From assembly GCF_007754425.1 (NCBI RefSeq), contig NZ_CP037452.1:868001-932000 (forward strand): a stretch of DNA of 64,000 nucleotides. Direction: 5' to 3'. The stretch is from Gimesia fumaroli (GTDB taxonomy: Bacteria; Planctomycetota; Planctomycetia; Planctomycetales; Planctomycetaceae). Both the position numbers and the translations under genes were made by a program. The notes under the pieces were generated by a model, which was not told the DNA's origin, did no database searches, and saw only the letters and a program-made list of their open reading frames with translations. Shown here piece by piece: positions 8,926 to 18,554 of this stretch; the first letter of the stretch is position 1; the number at the start of each line of letters is the position of its first letter.

Positions 8926-10146
8926 ATGCGACGTTTCTTTCTGGGTAATTTTGATTTCGAACATCAACTGGCAAGCGAGGTATATGCGGCGTCGGGGGGC
9001 GCGACGCCAGCCTTGAATGCGATCTTTGCCAGTTGCTGGATCGGTCTGGCGGAAGAGGACGATTTGCTTTTTCTTCCCGGCCGTGTTGCTTCTGATTTTG
9101 TGTCTCAACTCAGCGAGGCCGGCTTGCCGCGCGTGGAATTGACGAATCAATGGCCGACCCGAGAACAGGCTGCGGAGCTGGAGTTCGTTCCCTGGGGCTG
9201 GTCGGATGCAGTGAAGCGGATCGCGGTTGACAACGGGTTTCAATTTGAATCGCCCGATCTCAGAGCTGTCCAGACTGTGAATGCGCGCACGTTTTCTTTT
9301 GCCTGTGAGCAGGAGTGGGGCCTGGCTTTGCCGGGGAGTTGTCAGGTGAATGATCTGGCTGAGCTGGAGACAGCGATACGTCAACTGCAGCGACAGGAAG
9401 CGGAGCCGGACAATACGTGGGTCGTCAAAGCCAACTTCAGTATGTCGGCTCGCGAACGAATGCTCGGGCGTGGAACCCGGTTAACCGAACAGGTGATCGG
9501 CTGGGCGGCGAAGCGATTTGCACAGGGACAGCCTCTGTTTGTGGAACCCTGGGTGAAGCGGACGGCGGAAGCGGGATTGCAGTTTTTCATTTCCAGAGAG
9601 GGAGAGCCTGAATGGCTTGGTCTGGCCCTGTTGCTGTCTGATGAGCGGGGACAATATCGGGGGAGCCGGATCACGGTTGATGTGGAAACGCGACGGGAGT
9701 GGCAACCCGCGATTGAAGTGGGACAGCGCGTGGCGCTGCGGGCACAAGCGGCCGGTTACTTTGGTCCGCTGGGCATCGATGCGATGCGATTTTCGGATGA
9801 GCACGGTGAAAAGCGGTGGCGCCCGATTCAGGATGTGAATGCCCGGTATACGATGGGGCGGCTGGCGCTGGGCTTTTCGCGATTTTTGCAGCCGCATCAG
9901 GCGGCAAGCTGGCTGCATTTCCCCTGGAAAGAGTCGTATGGTATCTGCTTTTCAAACTGGTTAAGATGTGTTTCAGAACAAGGGGGATCGGGTAGGCGAT
10001 TGATTGCGACATCCCCCGATCAGATCGACGGGCAAACCGTGCGGCTGGTGACTGTGTTATTGATTTCCGAAACGGCTGAGCAATTGTGTCAAACGGAAGC
10101 CGATCTGATGCAGGCGGTTTCTGAACTGGCAGACAACACCGGTTGA
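8926..10146 (+). CDS. ATP-grasp-like protein of unknown substrate
   Basis: I do not recognise a named family. The middle of this 406-residue protein looks like an ATP-grasp fold: TWVVKANFSMSARERM (about 165-180) for the nucleotide-binding lysine strand, PLFVEPWV (about 204) for the hinge, and IDAMRF with QDVNARYTMG (about 300) for the metal-binding D-x-N-x-R motif. No signal peptide is present. The flippase gene starts 40 bases downstream on the same strand, so the two may share a transcript and act on the same cell-surface polymer; that link is inference. Confidence 0.55.
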   Translation: MRRFFLGNFDFEHQLASEVYAASGGATPALNAIFASCWIGLAEEDDLLFLPGRVASDFVSQLSEAGLPRVELTNQWPTREQAAELEFVPWGWSDAVKRIAVDNGFQFESPDLRAVQTVNARTFSFACEQEWGLALPGSCQVNDLAELETAIRQLQRQEAEPDNTWVVKANFSMSARERMLGRGTRLTEQVIGWAAKRFAQGQPLFVEPWVKRTAEAGLQFFISREGEPEWLGLALLLSDERGQYRGSRITVDVETRREWQPAIEVGQRVALRAQAAGYFGPLGIDAMRFSDEHGEKRWRPIQDVNARYTMGRLALGFSRFLQPHQAASWLHFPWKESYGICFSNWLRCVSEQGGSGRRLIATSPDQIDGQTVRLVTVLLISETAEQLCQTEADLMQAVSELADNTG

Positions 10147-10186
10147 GAATGACATCGAATTCGATTAGAGAGCAGAAAAAGGCAGC

Positions 10187-11629
10187 ATGACCGAACAGCG
10201 GGAACCTCAACCACCCAGGCGCAGTTGGCCCCGTCGCATGCTGAACCGCATGGAAGTCAACCGGGCGGTCTTTTATGCGCTGGTGAATCGAGGTTGGCAG
10301 TTTCTCTCAGGGCCCGTGACGCTGTTATTGATCGTCGCGTTTTTTTCCAGTGAGACGCAAGGTTACTATTACAACTTTGGTGCGCTGATTGCGCTGCAGA
10401 CGTTTGTTGAAATGGGGATGCAGGTAGTAACACTGTATCTGGCCAGTCACGAATGGGCTCAATTGGAAATTGATGAGCGGGGTTATTTAACCGGCGACGT
10501 GTCGGCATTGTCCCGTTTGCGCAGTCTGGCGGCACTGGTAGTGAAATGGTACTCAATCGCAGGGACGCTGTTTGTGGCGGCTATTGGGACGGCCGGCTAT
10601 TTTTTCCTGGCGTCTCAGCCGGCGTCCGATTTGATCTGGCGTGCTCCCTGGTTTTGCGTCGTGGGATTGACTGCCCTCAGTTTGATGGCGGCTCCCTGCG
10701 TTGCACTCCTGGAAGGCTGCAATCAGGTTTCAGTGACGAATCGGTATCGGGCACTGCAGGGGATCATGGGAACGCTGGTCGTCTGGCTTTGTATTTCCAG
10801 TGGCGCCGGCTTGTGGACGTGCGTGGCAATTTCTGCGGTGCGTCTGTTTTGGGAACTGTGGCTGATTCTCGTTCATTATCGACGTTTTTTCGCGTCATTG
10901 TGGAAGCCTGTGACGGGACCCCAGGTGAGCTGGTCGGAAGAGGTCTGGCCTCTCCATTGGAAACTGGCAATTCAGGCAATGGCTGCTTACTTCACCAGTT
11001 CTTTTGTGATTCCCCTGATGTTCAACTATCAGGGCGCTGAAGTCTCCGGGCAACTGGGAATGACGTGGACTTCTTTAATGACGTTGCAAATGGCCGCCTA
11101 TGCGTGGATGCTGACGCGAGCGCCCTTATTCGGCACACTGGTTTCACAAAACGACATACCAGAATTGAATCGTGTCTTTCGTCGGTTGTTTCAGGTTTCG
11201 ACGACGGTTCTGCTGACGGGGGGAGCCATTTTTTGTCTGGTCGTCTGGATGCTGCAGGCGATACAGGGGGTGGAACTGTCGGCGGCGTGGCAGGCGTTGG
11301 AACCGGTCTGGAATCTGATTCAGAAAGTGCAAGGCCGCATTCTGCCCCTCTATCCGACCGTGCTGCTGACACTGGCCATATTTCCGATTCATATCGCCCA
11401 GTGTGTGATGGCGTATATCCGTCCGTTTAAACAGGAGCCGTTCCTGATGTTGAATACTGCGTGCCAACTGATGACCGGGTTACTGGTCTGGTATCTGGGA
11501 AAAAATTATGGCCCGGTGGGCGCGGGTTGGGGCTTTCTGCTGGTAGGTTATTTCCTGACCGTGCCCGGGTTTTTATGGATTCTCAAACGGTTTATAATGC
11601 AGCGGAAATCGCTGGTCGTTCGTGATTGA
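10187..11629 (+). CDS. Polysaccharide flippase-like membrane protein (MATE/Wzx type)
   Basis: The 480 residues hold about 12 hydrophobic segments spread evenly, with positively charged cytoplasmic starts (RPRRMLNRMEVN) and a C-terminal KRFIMQRKS tail. The pattern and length match the MOP superfamily of oligosaccharide/lipid-intermediate flippases rather than MATE drug exporters, but no diagnostic motif separates them. AAAAGG precedes the ATG. It lies 40 bases after the ATP-grasp-like gene, which fits a small surface-polymer operon. Confidence 0.65.
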   Translation: MTEQREPQPPRRSWPRRMLNRMEVNRAVFYALVNRGWQFLSGPVTLLLIVAFFSSETQGYYYNFGALIALQTFVEMGMQVVTLYLASHEWAQLEIDERGYLTGDVSALSRLRSLAALVVKWYSIAGTLFVAAIGTAGYFFLASQPASDLIWRAPWFCVVGLTALSLMAAPCVALLEGCNQVSVTNRYRALQGIMGTLVVWLCISSGAGLWTCVAISAVRLFWELWLILVHYRRFFASLWKPVTGPQVSWSEEVWPLHWKLAIQAMAAYFTSSFVIPLMFNYQGAEVSGQLGMTWTSLMTLQMAAYAWMLTRAPLFGTLVSQNDIPELNRVFRRLFQVSTTVLLTGGAIFCLVVWMLQAIQGVELSAAWQALEPVWNLIQKVQGRILPLYPTVLLTLAIFPIHIAQCVMAYIRPFKQEPFLMLNTACQLMTGLLVWYLGKNYGPVGAGWGFLLVGYFLTVPGFLWILKRFIMQRKSLVVRD

Positions 11630-11674
11630 CGGGTGGTTACACATCAATGAAATTGCATTCATGAAAGAAAAAAG

Positions 11675-11703
11675 TTGACACATTGAAGTGAACTTTTTAC
11701 CAT
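11675..11703 (+). promoter_or_regulatory. Sigma-70-type promoter for the STN-domain gene cluster
   Basis: TTGACA at 11675-11680 is followed by a 17-base spacer and TACCAT at 11698-11703. Transcription from here would give a leader of about 300 bases before the ATG at 12011. Confidence 0.55.
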
Positions 11704-11819
11704 CGAGAGATATTCATCATTTCATGCTTTTATCTTAGCTGATGTTCTCAAACATATTTTCTTTTTCATTTCGCTCCCATTTTGATTGAGCCCATTCTTT
11801 CTTTGAGAAGAGACAGTCG

Positions 11820-11840
11820 CGTTCTCATTTTATGAGAACG
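11820..11840. promoter_or_regulatory. Inverted repeat in the long leader of the STN cluster
   Basis: CGTTCTCAT and ATGAGAACG form nine-base arms around TTT. It is not followed by a T-run. It could be an operator or an RNA hairpin in the roughly 300-base leader. The rest of 11630-12010 is AT-rich with no gene. Confidence 0.5.
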
Positions 11841-12010
11841 CCATTTATTGTTTTCGAGAGCATTCATTTCTCATTCTACTCTCTACACTGTTGCCGTTAT
11901 GAAACAGGCATCAATTCTTTGGAGCAAGAGAGTCAACGTTTCATTTTAGTGAGAATGATCAGGTTCGCCTGCAGGAAATAGAGTTATTTCATTAGTAGAA
12001 GGAGTTTTGC

Positions 12011-12823
12011 ATGTTGAGGATGTTGAGAACAAAACGGATTGTGATGGTGACTGGTTTTCTGGCAGTTGGTGGTTTTCTGGTGTTCGCAAACGCAGAAGAC
12101 AAACCAGAGAAGACGGTTACCAGAACTTCCAATTGGCCGGTGAAATTTACGGTTCAGGAGAAAGTCCCGGCTGTGACTCAGAAAAAGGTTGAGATCAAGC
12201 AGTCTTTCTATCCGGCGCTGACGAAATCTGAGCAACAAATTCAAGCAGCACTCAATGCCGACACGAAATGTGACTTTCCGGATATTCCGCTATCGAAAGT
12301 GATGAATTCAATCCAATCGCAACATGGCGTGAATATTTTTCTCGATGCATTTGCCCTGCAAGAACAAGGCTTGACGGCTGAGGAACCAGTCAACGTTGCT
12401 GTAACTGGCATTCCGCTTAAATCCGCGTTGGAAATAATTTTGAAACCATTGGGTTTAACTTATGTCGTCGATAGTGAAGTTCTCAAAATTACCACGTTCT
12501 ATCAGGCAAATCGAACACATCAGGTGCGTGTCTACCCTGTGGCTGATTTATGCAAATCTCATGAGGACTATCAGGTTTTGAGCGATGTGATTCAAAATGC
12601 CCAATTGGGTAACTGGAAGCCGAACGGCATCGGTAAAATGGACCCGGTGATCAGTTCCGATGGAACCACTGTGGTTGCGCAGAACTATGCATATGAAGGG
12701 GGAACGATTTCCATTTTTCCTCAAATCAACTCTCTGGTGATTAGCCAGAACTATCATACTCATAACACGATTGTCGAATTCTTGAATCTACTCAGACAGG
12801 TGAGACAAGATCAAGGAACATAG
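12011..12823 (+). CDS. Exported STN-domain protein, tandem paralogue 1
   Basis: Signal peptide to about residue 28 (FANA/ED). A linker with the family block SFYPALTKSE (65-73) leads into an STN (secretin and TonB N-terminus short) domain at about 88-162: FPDIPLSKVM, then PLKSALEIILKPLGLTYVVD and LKITT. The C-terminal third, ending SLVISQNYHTHNTIVEFLNLLRQ, is shared with the next two genes. STN domains normally sit at the entry of secretins or TonB receptors, but no barrel follows here, so it is a free periplasmic domain. AGAAGGAG precedes the ATG. Of the three copies it lacks the Gly-rich insert. Confidence 0.8.
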   Translation: MLRMLRTKRIVMVTGFLAVGGFLVFANAEDKPEKTVTRTSNWPVKFTVQEKVPAVTQKKVEIKQSFYPALTKSEQQIQAALNADTKCDFPDIPLSKVMNSIQSQHGVNIFLDAFALQEQGLTAEEPVNVAVTGIPLKSALEIILKPLGLTYVVDSEVLKITTFYQANRTHQVRVYPVADLCKSHEDYQVLSDVIQNAQLGNWKPNGIGKMDPVISSDGTTVVAQNYAYEGGTISIFPQINSLVISQNYHTHNTIVEFLNLLRQVRQDQGT

Positions 12824-12903
12824 TCGTCAGCTAGAAAAATGGGCACATGAGTTGAGTCGTGTCTGCTTCAAATTTCGAAATTTATTAAGCATGGGGAGCT
12901 ATC

Positions 12904-13788
12904 ATGATTGGGTTATTCAAACAAAAAATGGTTGTCGGGTCTCTTTGCTGTCTGGTTGCAGCAGGCTTTCTGATGGTGGCGAATGCGGAAGAAAAACAGA
13001 AGGTTAAGAGCGCTCAGGCGAAAAAGCCTTCTGTTCCGGCTGCATTGCCTGTTTTGGATGTTTCCGTGTCACAACCGGCAAAATCGGTCGCACCGCTGTT
13101 CTTTCCGGAATTAACGAAGTTCGAGAAGCAATTTCAGGAACAATTGAAAGAGAATGTGGAAGCGGAATTTGTGGATGCCCCTTTGTCCGATGTCATGAAA
13201 TTTTATGAGGATTCGACCGGTGCCAACATTGTGGTTTTTAGCAATGACCTGGGGGAAGAAGGTCTGACCCCGGATGAACCTGTTATGATTTCTCTGGGAA
13301 AAGTTTCGTTGAAGACGGCACTGGAATTGATCCTGGAGCCGATCGGGCTGACCTATGTGGTTGATCGGGATGTTGTGAAAATTACGACGATACTCAAGGC
13401 GAACGAAATGCTGAAAACCCGCGTTTACCCGGTGGGGGATTTTGGAAATACACCTGAAGACTATGTCGCACTGGAAGTCGCGATTCTCAATGCCGGCCTG
13501 GGACAATGGCGCGAACGGAAGACGTCTGCTACTCCTGGTCAACCTGCTCAAGCGGGGGGCTTTGGAGGAGGCGGGGGAGGCGGATTCTTTCAAGTTGGTG
13601 GTGGAGAAGGTTTTGGTGGCGGCTTTTCGGGGATGGGACAAAGTTCCTCCGTTTATGAAGAAGGGGAAGGCGGCACCATTTCTGTGGTGCCTCAAAGTAA
13701 GTCACTGGTCATCAGCCAGACCTATCGGGCTCACAATGCGATTGTGGACCTACTGACTCAGCTTCGTCAGGCACGCGCTATTGATTAA
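12904..13788 (+). CDS. Exported STN-domain protein, tandem paralogue 2 (Gly-rich insert)
   Basis: It has the same plan as its neighbours: signal peptide ending ANA/EE (about residue 28), LFFPELTKFE block, STN domain with PLSDVMKFY and SLKTALELILEPIGLTYVVDRD, then TRVYPVGDF and the C-terminal SLVISQTYRAHNAIVDLLTQLRQAR. Unlike copy 1 it carries a glycine-rich stretch (about residues 218-245, GGFGGGGGGGFF followed by GGGEGFGGG), likely a flexible loop. GGGGAG lies upstream of the ATG. The 80-base gap to copy 1 and the 36-base gap to copy 3 suggest one transcript. Confidence 0.8.
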   Translation: MIGLFKQKMVVGSLCCLVAAGFLMVANAEEKQKVKSAQAKKPSVPAALPVLDVSVSQPAKSVAPLFFPELTKFEKQFQEQLKENVEAEFVDAPLSDVMKFYEDSTGANIVVFSNDLGEEGLTPDEPVMISLGKVSLKTALELILEPIGLTYVVDRDVVKITTILKANEMLKTRVYPVGDFGNTPEDYVALEVAILNAGLGQWRERKTSATPGQPAQAGGFGGGGGGGFFQVGGGEGFGGGFSGMGQSSSVYEEGEGGTISVVPQSKSLVISQTYRAHNAIVDLLTQLRQARAID

Positions 13789-13824
13789 TCACATTTGAAA
13801 CAGGAAACAGCAAAGGAGGATTTT

Positions 13825-14640
13825 ATGCGATACAAGAACAGAAGGATCACAGCGTTAATGGTTACTGCGTGTCTGGTTACTGCGTGCCTGTTGAGTGCTG
13901 GCTGGCTGGCGATGCCCGTGCATGCGGAAGAGAAGCAGGCTGCTACAGAGGCTCAACCTACTAAGGGAGTGAATGCCAAAGAGAAACAGGGGAAACAAGC
14001 TTTTTACCCGGCGTTGACCGCACGCGAAGAGAAGCTGGAAGCGGCGTTACGAGCCGATACAGAGGGGAACTTTCCAGAGATTCCACTCTCTGAAGTGATG
14101 ACTTATTTTAGCGAGTTACACAATGTTCCCATTGTAATTCAACGCACAGATTTAAAAGCCATTAATCTTACTGTTGATGAGCCGATCGATGTTAAGCTCA
14201 CGGATCTTTCTCTCAAAAATGCCTTGATCCAGATTCTGGATCCGATTGATCTGACGTATGTGGTCGATCGGGATCTGATCCTGATTACTTCGAAAGTGAA
14301 AGCAGCAGAAATGCTGAAAACCCGCGTTTATCCGGTCGGAGATTTATGCCGTTCTGGCCCTGATGATTATCAGGTATTAGAAGAGGCAATCCGCAATGCC
14401 AATCTGGGTGACTGGAAGTGGGAAGAGCTCCGTTCTGCTCCTGGGGGATTGGGGGGAGGTGTGGGGCCGCAACCTCGTCGTGTTGTAAATCAAGTCGGGG
14501 GCACGATCTCAGAGGTGGCAGAAAGTCAGTCGCTGGTGATCAGCCAGACGTATCACGCCCACAATGCGATCGTGGAACTGTTGACCCAACTTCGGCAGGC
14601 CCGCGCTGCCCAACTGAAGAGTCCCGATCCTGCTCTATAA
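13825..14640 (+). CDS. Exported STN-domain protein, tandem paralogue 3
   Basis: I start at the ATG at 13825, which has AAGGAGG seven bases upstream and gives a clean signal peptide (cleavage near VHAEE); an in-frame ATT/ATG region 30 bases earlier lacks this. The block AFYPALTARE, the STN domain (FPEIPLSEVMTYF, SLKNALIQILDPIDLTYVVDRDLILITS), TRVYPVGDLC and the C-terminal SLVISQTYHAHNAIVELLTQLRQAR match copies 1 and 2. A short glycine-rich insert (GGLGGGVG) replaces the longer one of copy 2. Function is unknown; the set may form a multi-subunit periplasmic layer or regulate a secretin encoded elsewhere. Confidence 0.8.
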   Translation: MRYKNRRITALMVTACLVTACLLSAGWLAMPVHAEEKQAATEAQPTKGVNAKEKQGKQAFYPALTAREEKLEAALRADTEGNFPEIPLSEVMTYFSELHNVPIVIQRTDLKAINLTVDEPIDVKLTDLSLKNALIQILDPIDLTYVVDRDLILITSKVKAAEMLKTRVYPVGDLCRSGPDDYQVLEEAIRNANLGDWKWEELRSAPGGLGGGVGPQPRRVVNQVGGTISEVAESQSLVISQTYHAHNAIVELLTQLRQARAAQLKSPDPAL

Positions 14641-14693
14641 GACAGAGTAAAAAGCGAAGAGGGCCGAGGGGAGCAGCCCGCTTCGCAGGCGGT

Positions 14694-17600
14694 TTATTTA
14701 CCGCCGTTGGGGGTACGACTCATGATATAGGTGAACAGGTCTTTGACTTGCTGATCGGTCAGATTTTTGGTCAGGCCATCGGGCATCAGAGAAAGGTCAA
14801 GAGCTTTGAGGATATCAATTTCCTCTTTGTTAATAAGCACGGTTTGACCTTTGACGTCTCTGAGTGTGATGGTTTTCGTGGTCTGTTCATCGATCAAGCC
14901 GGTGACGGTTTTCCCGTCTTCGGTAACGATCAGAAAGTTCGTAAACTCTTCGCGGATGGCGGCACTCGGATCGACGACCGCCAGCAGCATGAAGTTCAGA
15001 TTGTCCCGTTCATAGCCAGTCAGCTTCGGGCCCGCTTTGCCTCCCTCGCCATACAGAGTATGGCAGGCGGCGCAGGTTTTGTTGAACAGAACTTTGCCGG
15101 AGGAGAACTGACCGCCACCCGCTTTGACCAGGCTGGCGACGCGTTTCATCTCCTGTTGTTTTTCTTCGGTCGTACTGCCACGCACTTTGCCCCAGTGCTT
15201 TTTGATGCTGGCGTTGATGTCCGGATCATCGTGCAGTGCCATCTGTTGCACGACATCCAGCGGAATCGTATTGGCTTTGATACGCCAGGCATCGACTTCA
15301 CCCAGGAACTGTTTGCTCCAGGCTTTGCGGCTGGCGAGAACACGCTGCGCGGTACCGCGGACGTCATGCTCATCCAGCAGGGTGCTGTGATAACGGGCCA
15401 GGATGTTTTTGCCGATGCTGGGATTGTCGAAGTTCATCAACGCCTGTAATGCCACTCGTTTCAGGGAATGCGTGTCGGCACCTCTTGAGGAAAGGATCGC
15501 GGTCAACGGGCCGACGGCGGCTTTGGTTTTCAGTTGTCCCAGAATTTCGATGTAGGTCAGACGGGTCGGTCGATCGGCGTTTTTATCGGCGATGATTTTC
15601 AAGGCGCGGCTGGTGGCTGCTTTGTCACCCAGACGCAGGGCCAGCGCGAGATCGGATTCCCCCAGGCTCTTCTGGTATTCTGCCAGGCCTTTGCTGAGTT
15701 CTTCCGGCAGATTATCAATTTTCTGACCACGGAACGCTTCGAGCATCCCGACCATCAACTTTTCTTTGTGCTGATCGGAGGGGGCCAGCTTGAGCAGTTT
15801 GGCACACATTGCATAGTTTTCTTCTCCGCCCGCCATCGCATAACGCTGCATGATGCGTTCGAGGATATAGTCCTCTACCATTTTCACCTGCCAGAATTCC
15901 GGCTTGGAGAACAGCTTCAGCACGGCTTCGCGATCGGACGTTGCTTTGTTTTCGATGGCCCACCACAACAGCAGGGGAATGTGCAGGTCTTCGAGATCCT
16001 CTTCGCGTTGCAGCAGAACTTCACTCATTGCGAGACCGGTTTCGGCAGGCAAGCGTTTGGCGGAGGAAGCGAGCTGTGAACGGACCTCGGCATAGGGCTC
16101 TGTTTTCGCAAGCTCGACGAGTGACTTTTTCAATTGTTCTGAGGTCCGGTGCTGATCGCCGAGCAGGCGGATCGTCCAGCGGCGGATATGTTGATCGCGG
16201 TGCCCCAGCAGTTCCAGCGCGAGCTGTTCGTCGAAGGCGCCGAGTTGATTGAGTGCCCAGAGGGCTTCGAGGGCCCGGTCGTCGTTTTCGTTTTTGACGA
16301 TCTTTAACAGAGCGGGAACCATCGTCTGGTCGCCACGTTCGCCGATGACCTGGACGGCTTTCTGGCGGAACCATTTATTGTCATGCCCCATCTTTTCGAT
16401 GAGTTCTTCGTTGGAAGCTTTACTCAGGTCAAACGGTTTGATGGGTTCGAAGTCAGTCGGTTTCAAACGATAGATCCGGCCGCTGGTTTTGTGCCAGTTG
16501 TCGCGCGGGTCGACGTGTGTCAGTCGGCTGTCATACCAGTCGGCGAGATAGACACAGCCGTCGGGGCCGACCTTTATATCAACAGGACGGAACCAGCGAT
16601 CTTGTGTGAGCACGATCGGCGGCAAGTCTTCAGTACGATAAGTGGACGTATCGGGAATCAGGTTACTGGCCATCACGCGGTTGTGCAGCGAGTTAGCTGC
16701 GAAGACCGCGCCATTGTATTTGGCGGGGAAGATGCCCCCTTCATAAATCGAGAAGGTTTGGCTGAATCGCTCCTGGTAGCCTTTGTGGCGCATGTGTTCG
16801 TAATAGCCGAAGGCGTACGGGTTCGTCAGCGGGCCGTGTTTGCCCCAGTTTTTATGAGCGTAGCCGCCCTGAGCATAATGCATGCCGCGGGTGCCGCCGT
16901 TGTTGGTTCCCGAGAAGACGCGGCCTTTGGAATCAATCTCCACGCTGAACGTGTTGCCGCCCCCTTCTGCATAAATTTCAAAGATTTTACTTTCGGGGTG
17001 ATAACGCCAGATCATCTGGCCTTTGAAGTGGACGTTTTTGGTGACGGCCGAACTGACGGTACCGGTGGTGGTACTGCCGTTCGCGCCGTAAAGCCAGCCA
17101 TCAGGGCCCCACTTGAGACTGTTGGCAACCGAGTGCGTGTCTTCCAGACCGAAGCCGGAGAGATGGACTTCGGGATCGCCGTCGGGAATATCGTCGCCGT
17201 TGGCGTCGGGATAAAACATCAGGTACGGGGGATTGAGGACCCAGATGCCTCCCTTGCCGACGGTGACCGCGGAGACAATGTTCAAGCCGGTGATGACGTC
17301 TTTGATCTTATCAAAGGTGCCGTCGCCGTCGGTGTCTTCGAGAACCGAAATTTTGTCGGCACCTTTAACATGGTTTGGTGGTGCCTGGGGCACTTTATCG
17401 AAGACGGCTCTTAAGTACTGGTCGTATTTGACGACTTTCAGACCGGCGGGGAAGGGGTACTGCAAGTATTGTACGACCCACATCCGCCCGCGATGATCAA
17501 AGCTCATGTAAAGGGGCTGCATGACTTCAGGTTCGGCGGCGATGCTTTCCATTTCGAAGTCTTTATGGACCTGAAACAGTTTGACGGCTTCTTCCGGGGG

Positions 17601-18554
17601 CGTGGGATCCGATTCATCGCCGACTTCGCCTTTGCCTTTGAAGGCTTTCATCACTTTATCGACCTGCTCGTTCGCCGCCACATTCTTTTTAAACCGGTCG
17701 CGGGTGATTTTGCCGGCGACATCGACTTTGGGTGGCGCCTGTTTCAGGCACCAGTAGATGGCGTTGACCAGTGTATGGGTGAACGTGTTGATTTTGAAAT
17801 CGCCGGGATGGCCGAGCGAAGTGTAGAACACGCGTGATTTATTGTAGGTGTTCGTCCAGGCGACCGGCATCTGAACTGGTTGACCTTCGACGTTGGACAG
17901 GCCACGCAGCAGCGTTTTGGTGGAACGTTTGAGATTGATGCTCTTATACATCGAACCTTCGCTGCGGAAATATTTATTGCGGACCGTCGCCATGATCGGA
18001 TCCTGCTCGGCGCGCAGTTGAGTGGTCACGTCGGTCGGTGTTTTGTTACCGAAGTCGCCCGCGTATTCGCCACCCAGAACTTCTTTATCGAAGTCTTTCC
18101 ATTCGGCATAGCCGTCGGCGGGTTTGCCTTTACTGAGGGCGAAGCCATGACTGGAGGTGCGGAGTGCGACCAGCGGTTTGCCGGCGGCGAGGTAATCGCG
18201 AATCAGTTTCATCTGTGCGGCGGGCAGTGTTTTGCGACGGACACTGAGGAACAGCAGGTCGGCGTCTTTGATCGCTTCCAGTCCGGGGAAGGAATTTGGA
18301 TCGTCTTTGTCGGGGAAAATAAACTGAGTGCGGAAGCCCAGCGGTTGCAGATGTGCTTTGGCAAACGCGGGCAGGCTTTCAGCCGTTTTATAGCCTTCTT
18401 CACCGATCATAAACAGGATCAACGGGTGGTCGGCGGGAGTCGCTGCTTTGGGGGGCTGTTTTTCTGCGCCTGAGAGCGAGAAAAAAGTGAGACCACAGAA
18501 GCCAAGAAATACAAACAGGGAGAGTGTCTGCTTCAGAAAAACTCTGTTGCGCAT
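14694..18554 (-). CDS. Secreted ThuA / PVC-type dehydrogenase / HEAT / cytochrome c protein
   Basis: This 1286-residue protein is typical of Planctomycetes. After a signal peptide (about 1-30) comes a ThuA-like domain (about 40-275; LFLSVRRKTLP, ALRTSSHGF), then a PVC-type membrane-bound dehydrogenase domain related to glucose/sorbosone dehydrogenases (about 320-720; ISVLEDTDGDGTFDK, WGPDGWLYGANGS, DIKVGPDGCVYLADWYD), helical HEAT-like repeats (about 735-1130) and a C-terminal PVC-type heme-binding domain with CAACH at 1161-1165. It probably oxidises a sugar-like compound in the periplasm and passes electrons through the heme. No partner is adjacent. Its ThuA part is paralogous to that of the gene at 2320. 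Confidence 0.9.
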   Translation of the reverse strand: MRNRVFLKQTLSLFVFLGFCGLTFFSLSGAEKQPPKAATPADHPLILFMIGEEGYKTAESLPAFAKAHLQPLGFRTQFIFPDKDDPNSFPGLEAIKDADLLFLSVRRKTLPAAQMKLIRDYLAAGKPLVALRTSSHGFALSKGKPADGYAEWKDFDKEVLGGEYAGDFGNKTPTDVTTQLRAEQDPIMATVRNKYFRSEGSMYKSINLKRSTKTLLRGLSNVEGQPVQMPVAWTNTYNKSRVFYTSLGHPGDFKINTFTHTLVNAIYWCLKQAPPKVDVAGKITRDRFKKNVAANEQVDKVMKAFKGKGEVGDESDPTPPEEAVKLFQVHKDFEMESIAAEPEVMQPLYMSFDHRGRMWVVQYLQYPFPAGLKVVKYDQYLRAVFDKVPQAPPNHVKGADKISVLEDTDGDGTFDKIKDVITGLNIVSAVTVGKGGIWVLNPPYLMFYPDANGDDIPDGDPEVHLSGFGLEDTHSVANSLKWGPDGWLYGANGSTTTGTVSSAVTKNVHFKGQMIWRYHPESKIFEIYAEGGGNTFSVEIDSKGRVFSGTNNGGTRGMHYAQGGYAHKNWGKHGPLTNPYAFGYYEHMRHKGYQERFSQTFSIYEGGIFPAKYNGAVFAANSLHNRVMASNLIPDTSTYRTEDLPPIVLTQDRWFRPVDIKVGPDGCVYLADWYDSRLTHVDPRDNWHKTSGRIYRLKPTDFEPIKPFDLSKASNEELIEKMGHDNKWFRQKAVQVIGERGDQTMVPALLKIVKNENDDRALEALWALNQLGAFDEQLALELLGHRDQHIRRWTIRLLGDQHRTSEQLKKSLVELAKTEPYAEVRSQLASSAKRLPAETGLAMSEVLLQREEDLEDLHIPLLLWWAIENKATSDREAVLKLFSKPEFWQVKMVEDYILERIMQRYAMAGGEENYAMCAKLLKLAPSDQHKEKLMVGMLEAFRGQKIDNLPEELSKGLAEYQKSLGESDLALALRLGDKAATSRALKIIADKNADRPTRLTYIEILGQLKTKAAVGPLTAILSSRGADTHSLKRVALQALMNFDNPSIGKNILARYHSTLLDEHDVRGTAQRVLASRKAWSKQFLGEVDAWRIKANTIPLDVVQQMALHDDPDINASIKKHWGKVRGSTTEEKQQEMKRVASLVKAGGGQFSSGKVLFNKTCAACHTLYGEGGKAGPKLTGYERDNLNFMLLAVVDPSAAIREEFTNFLIVTEDGKTVTGLIDEQTTKTITLRDVKGQTVLINKEEIDILKALDLSLMPDGLTKNLTDQQVKDLFTYIMSRTPNGGK

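Noticed and set aside
14418-17414. Long plus-strand frames opposite the giant heme protein gene
   Set aside because: They lie antisense to a gene with clear domains along its whole length; their translations are low-complexity mirror frames.
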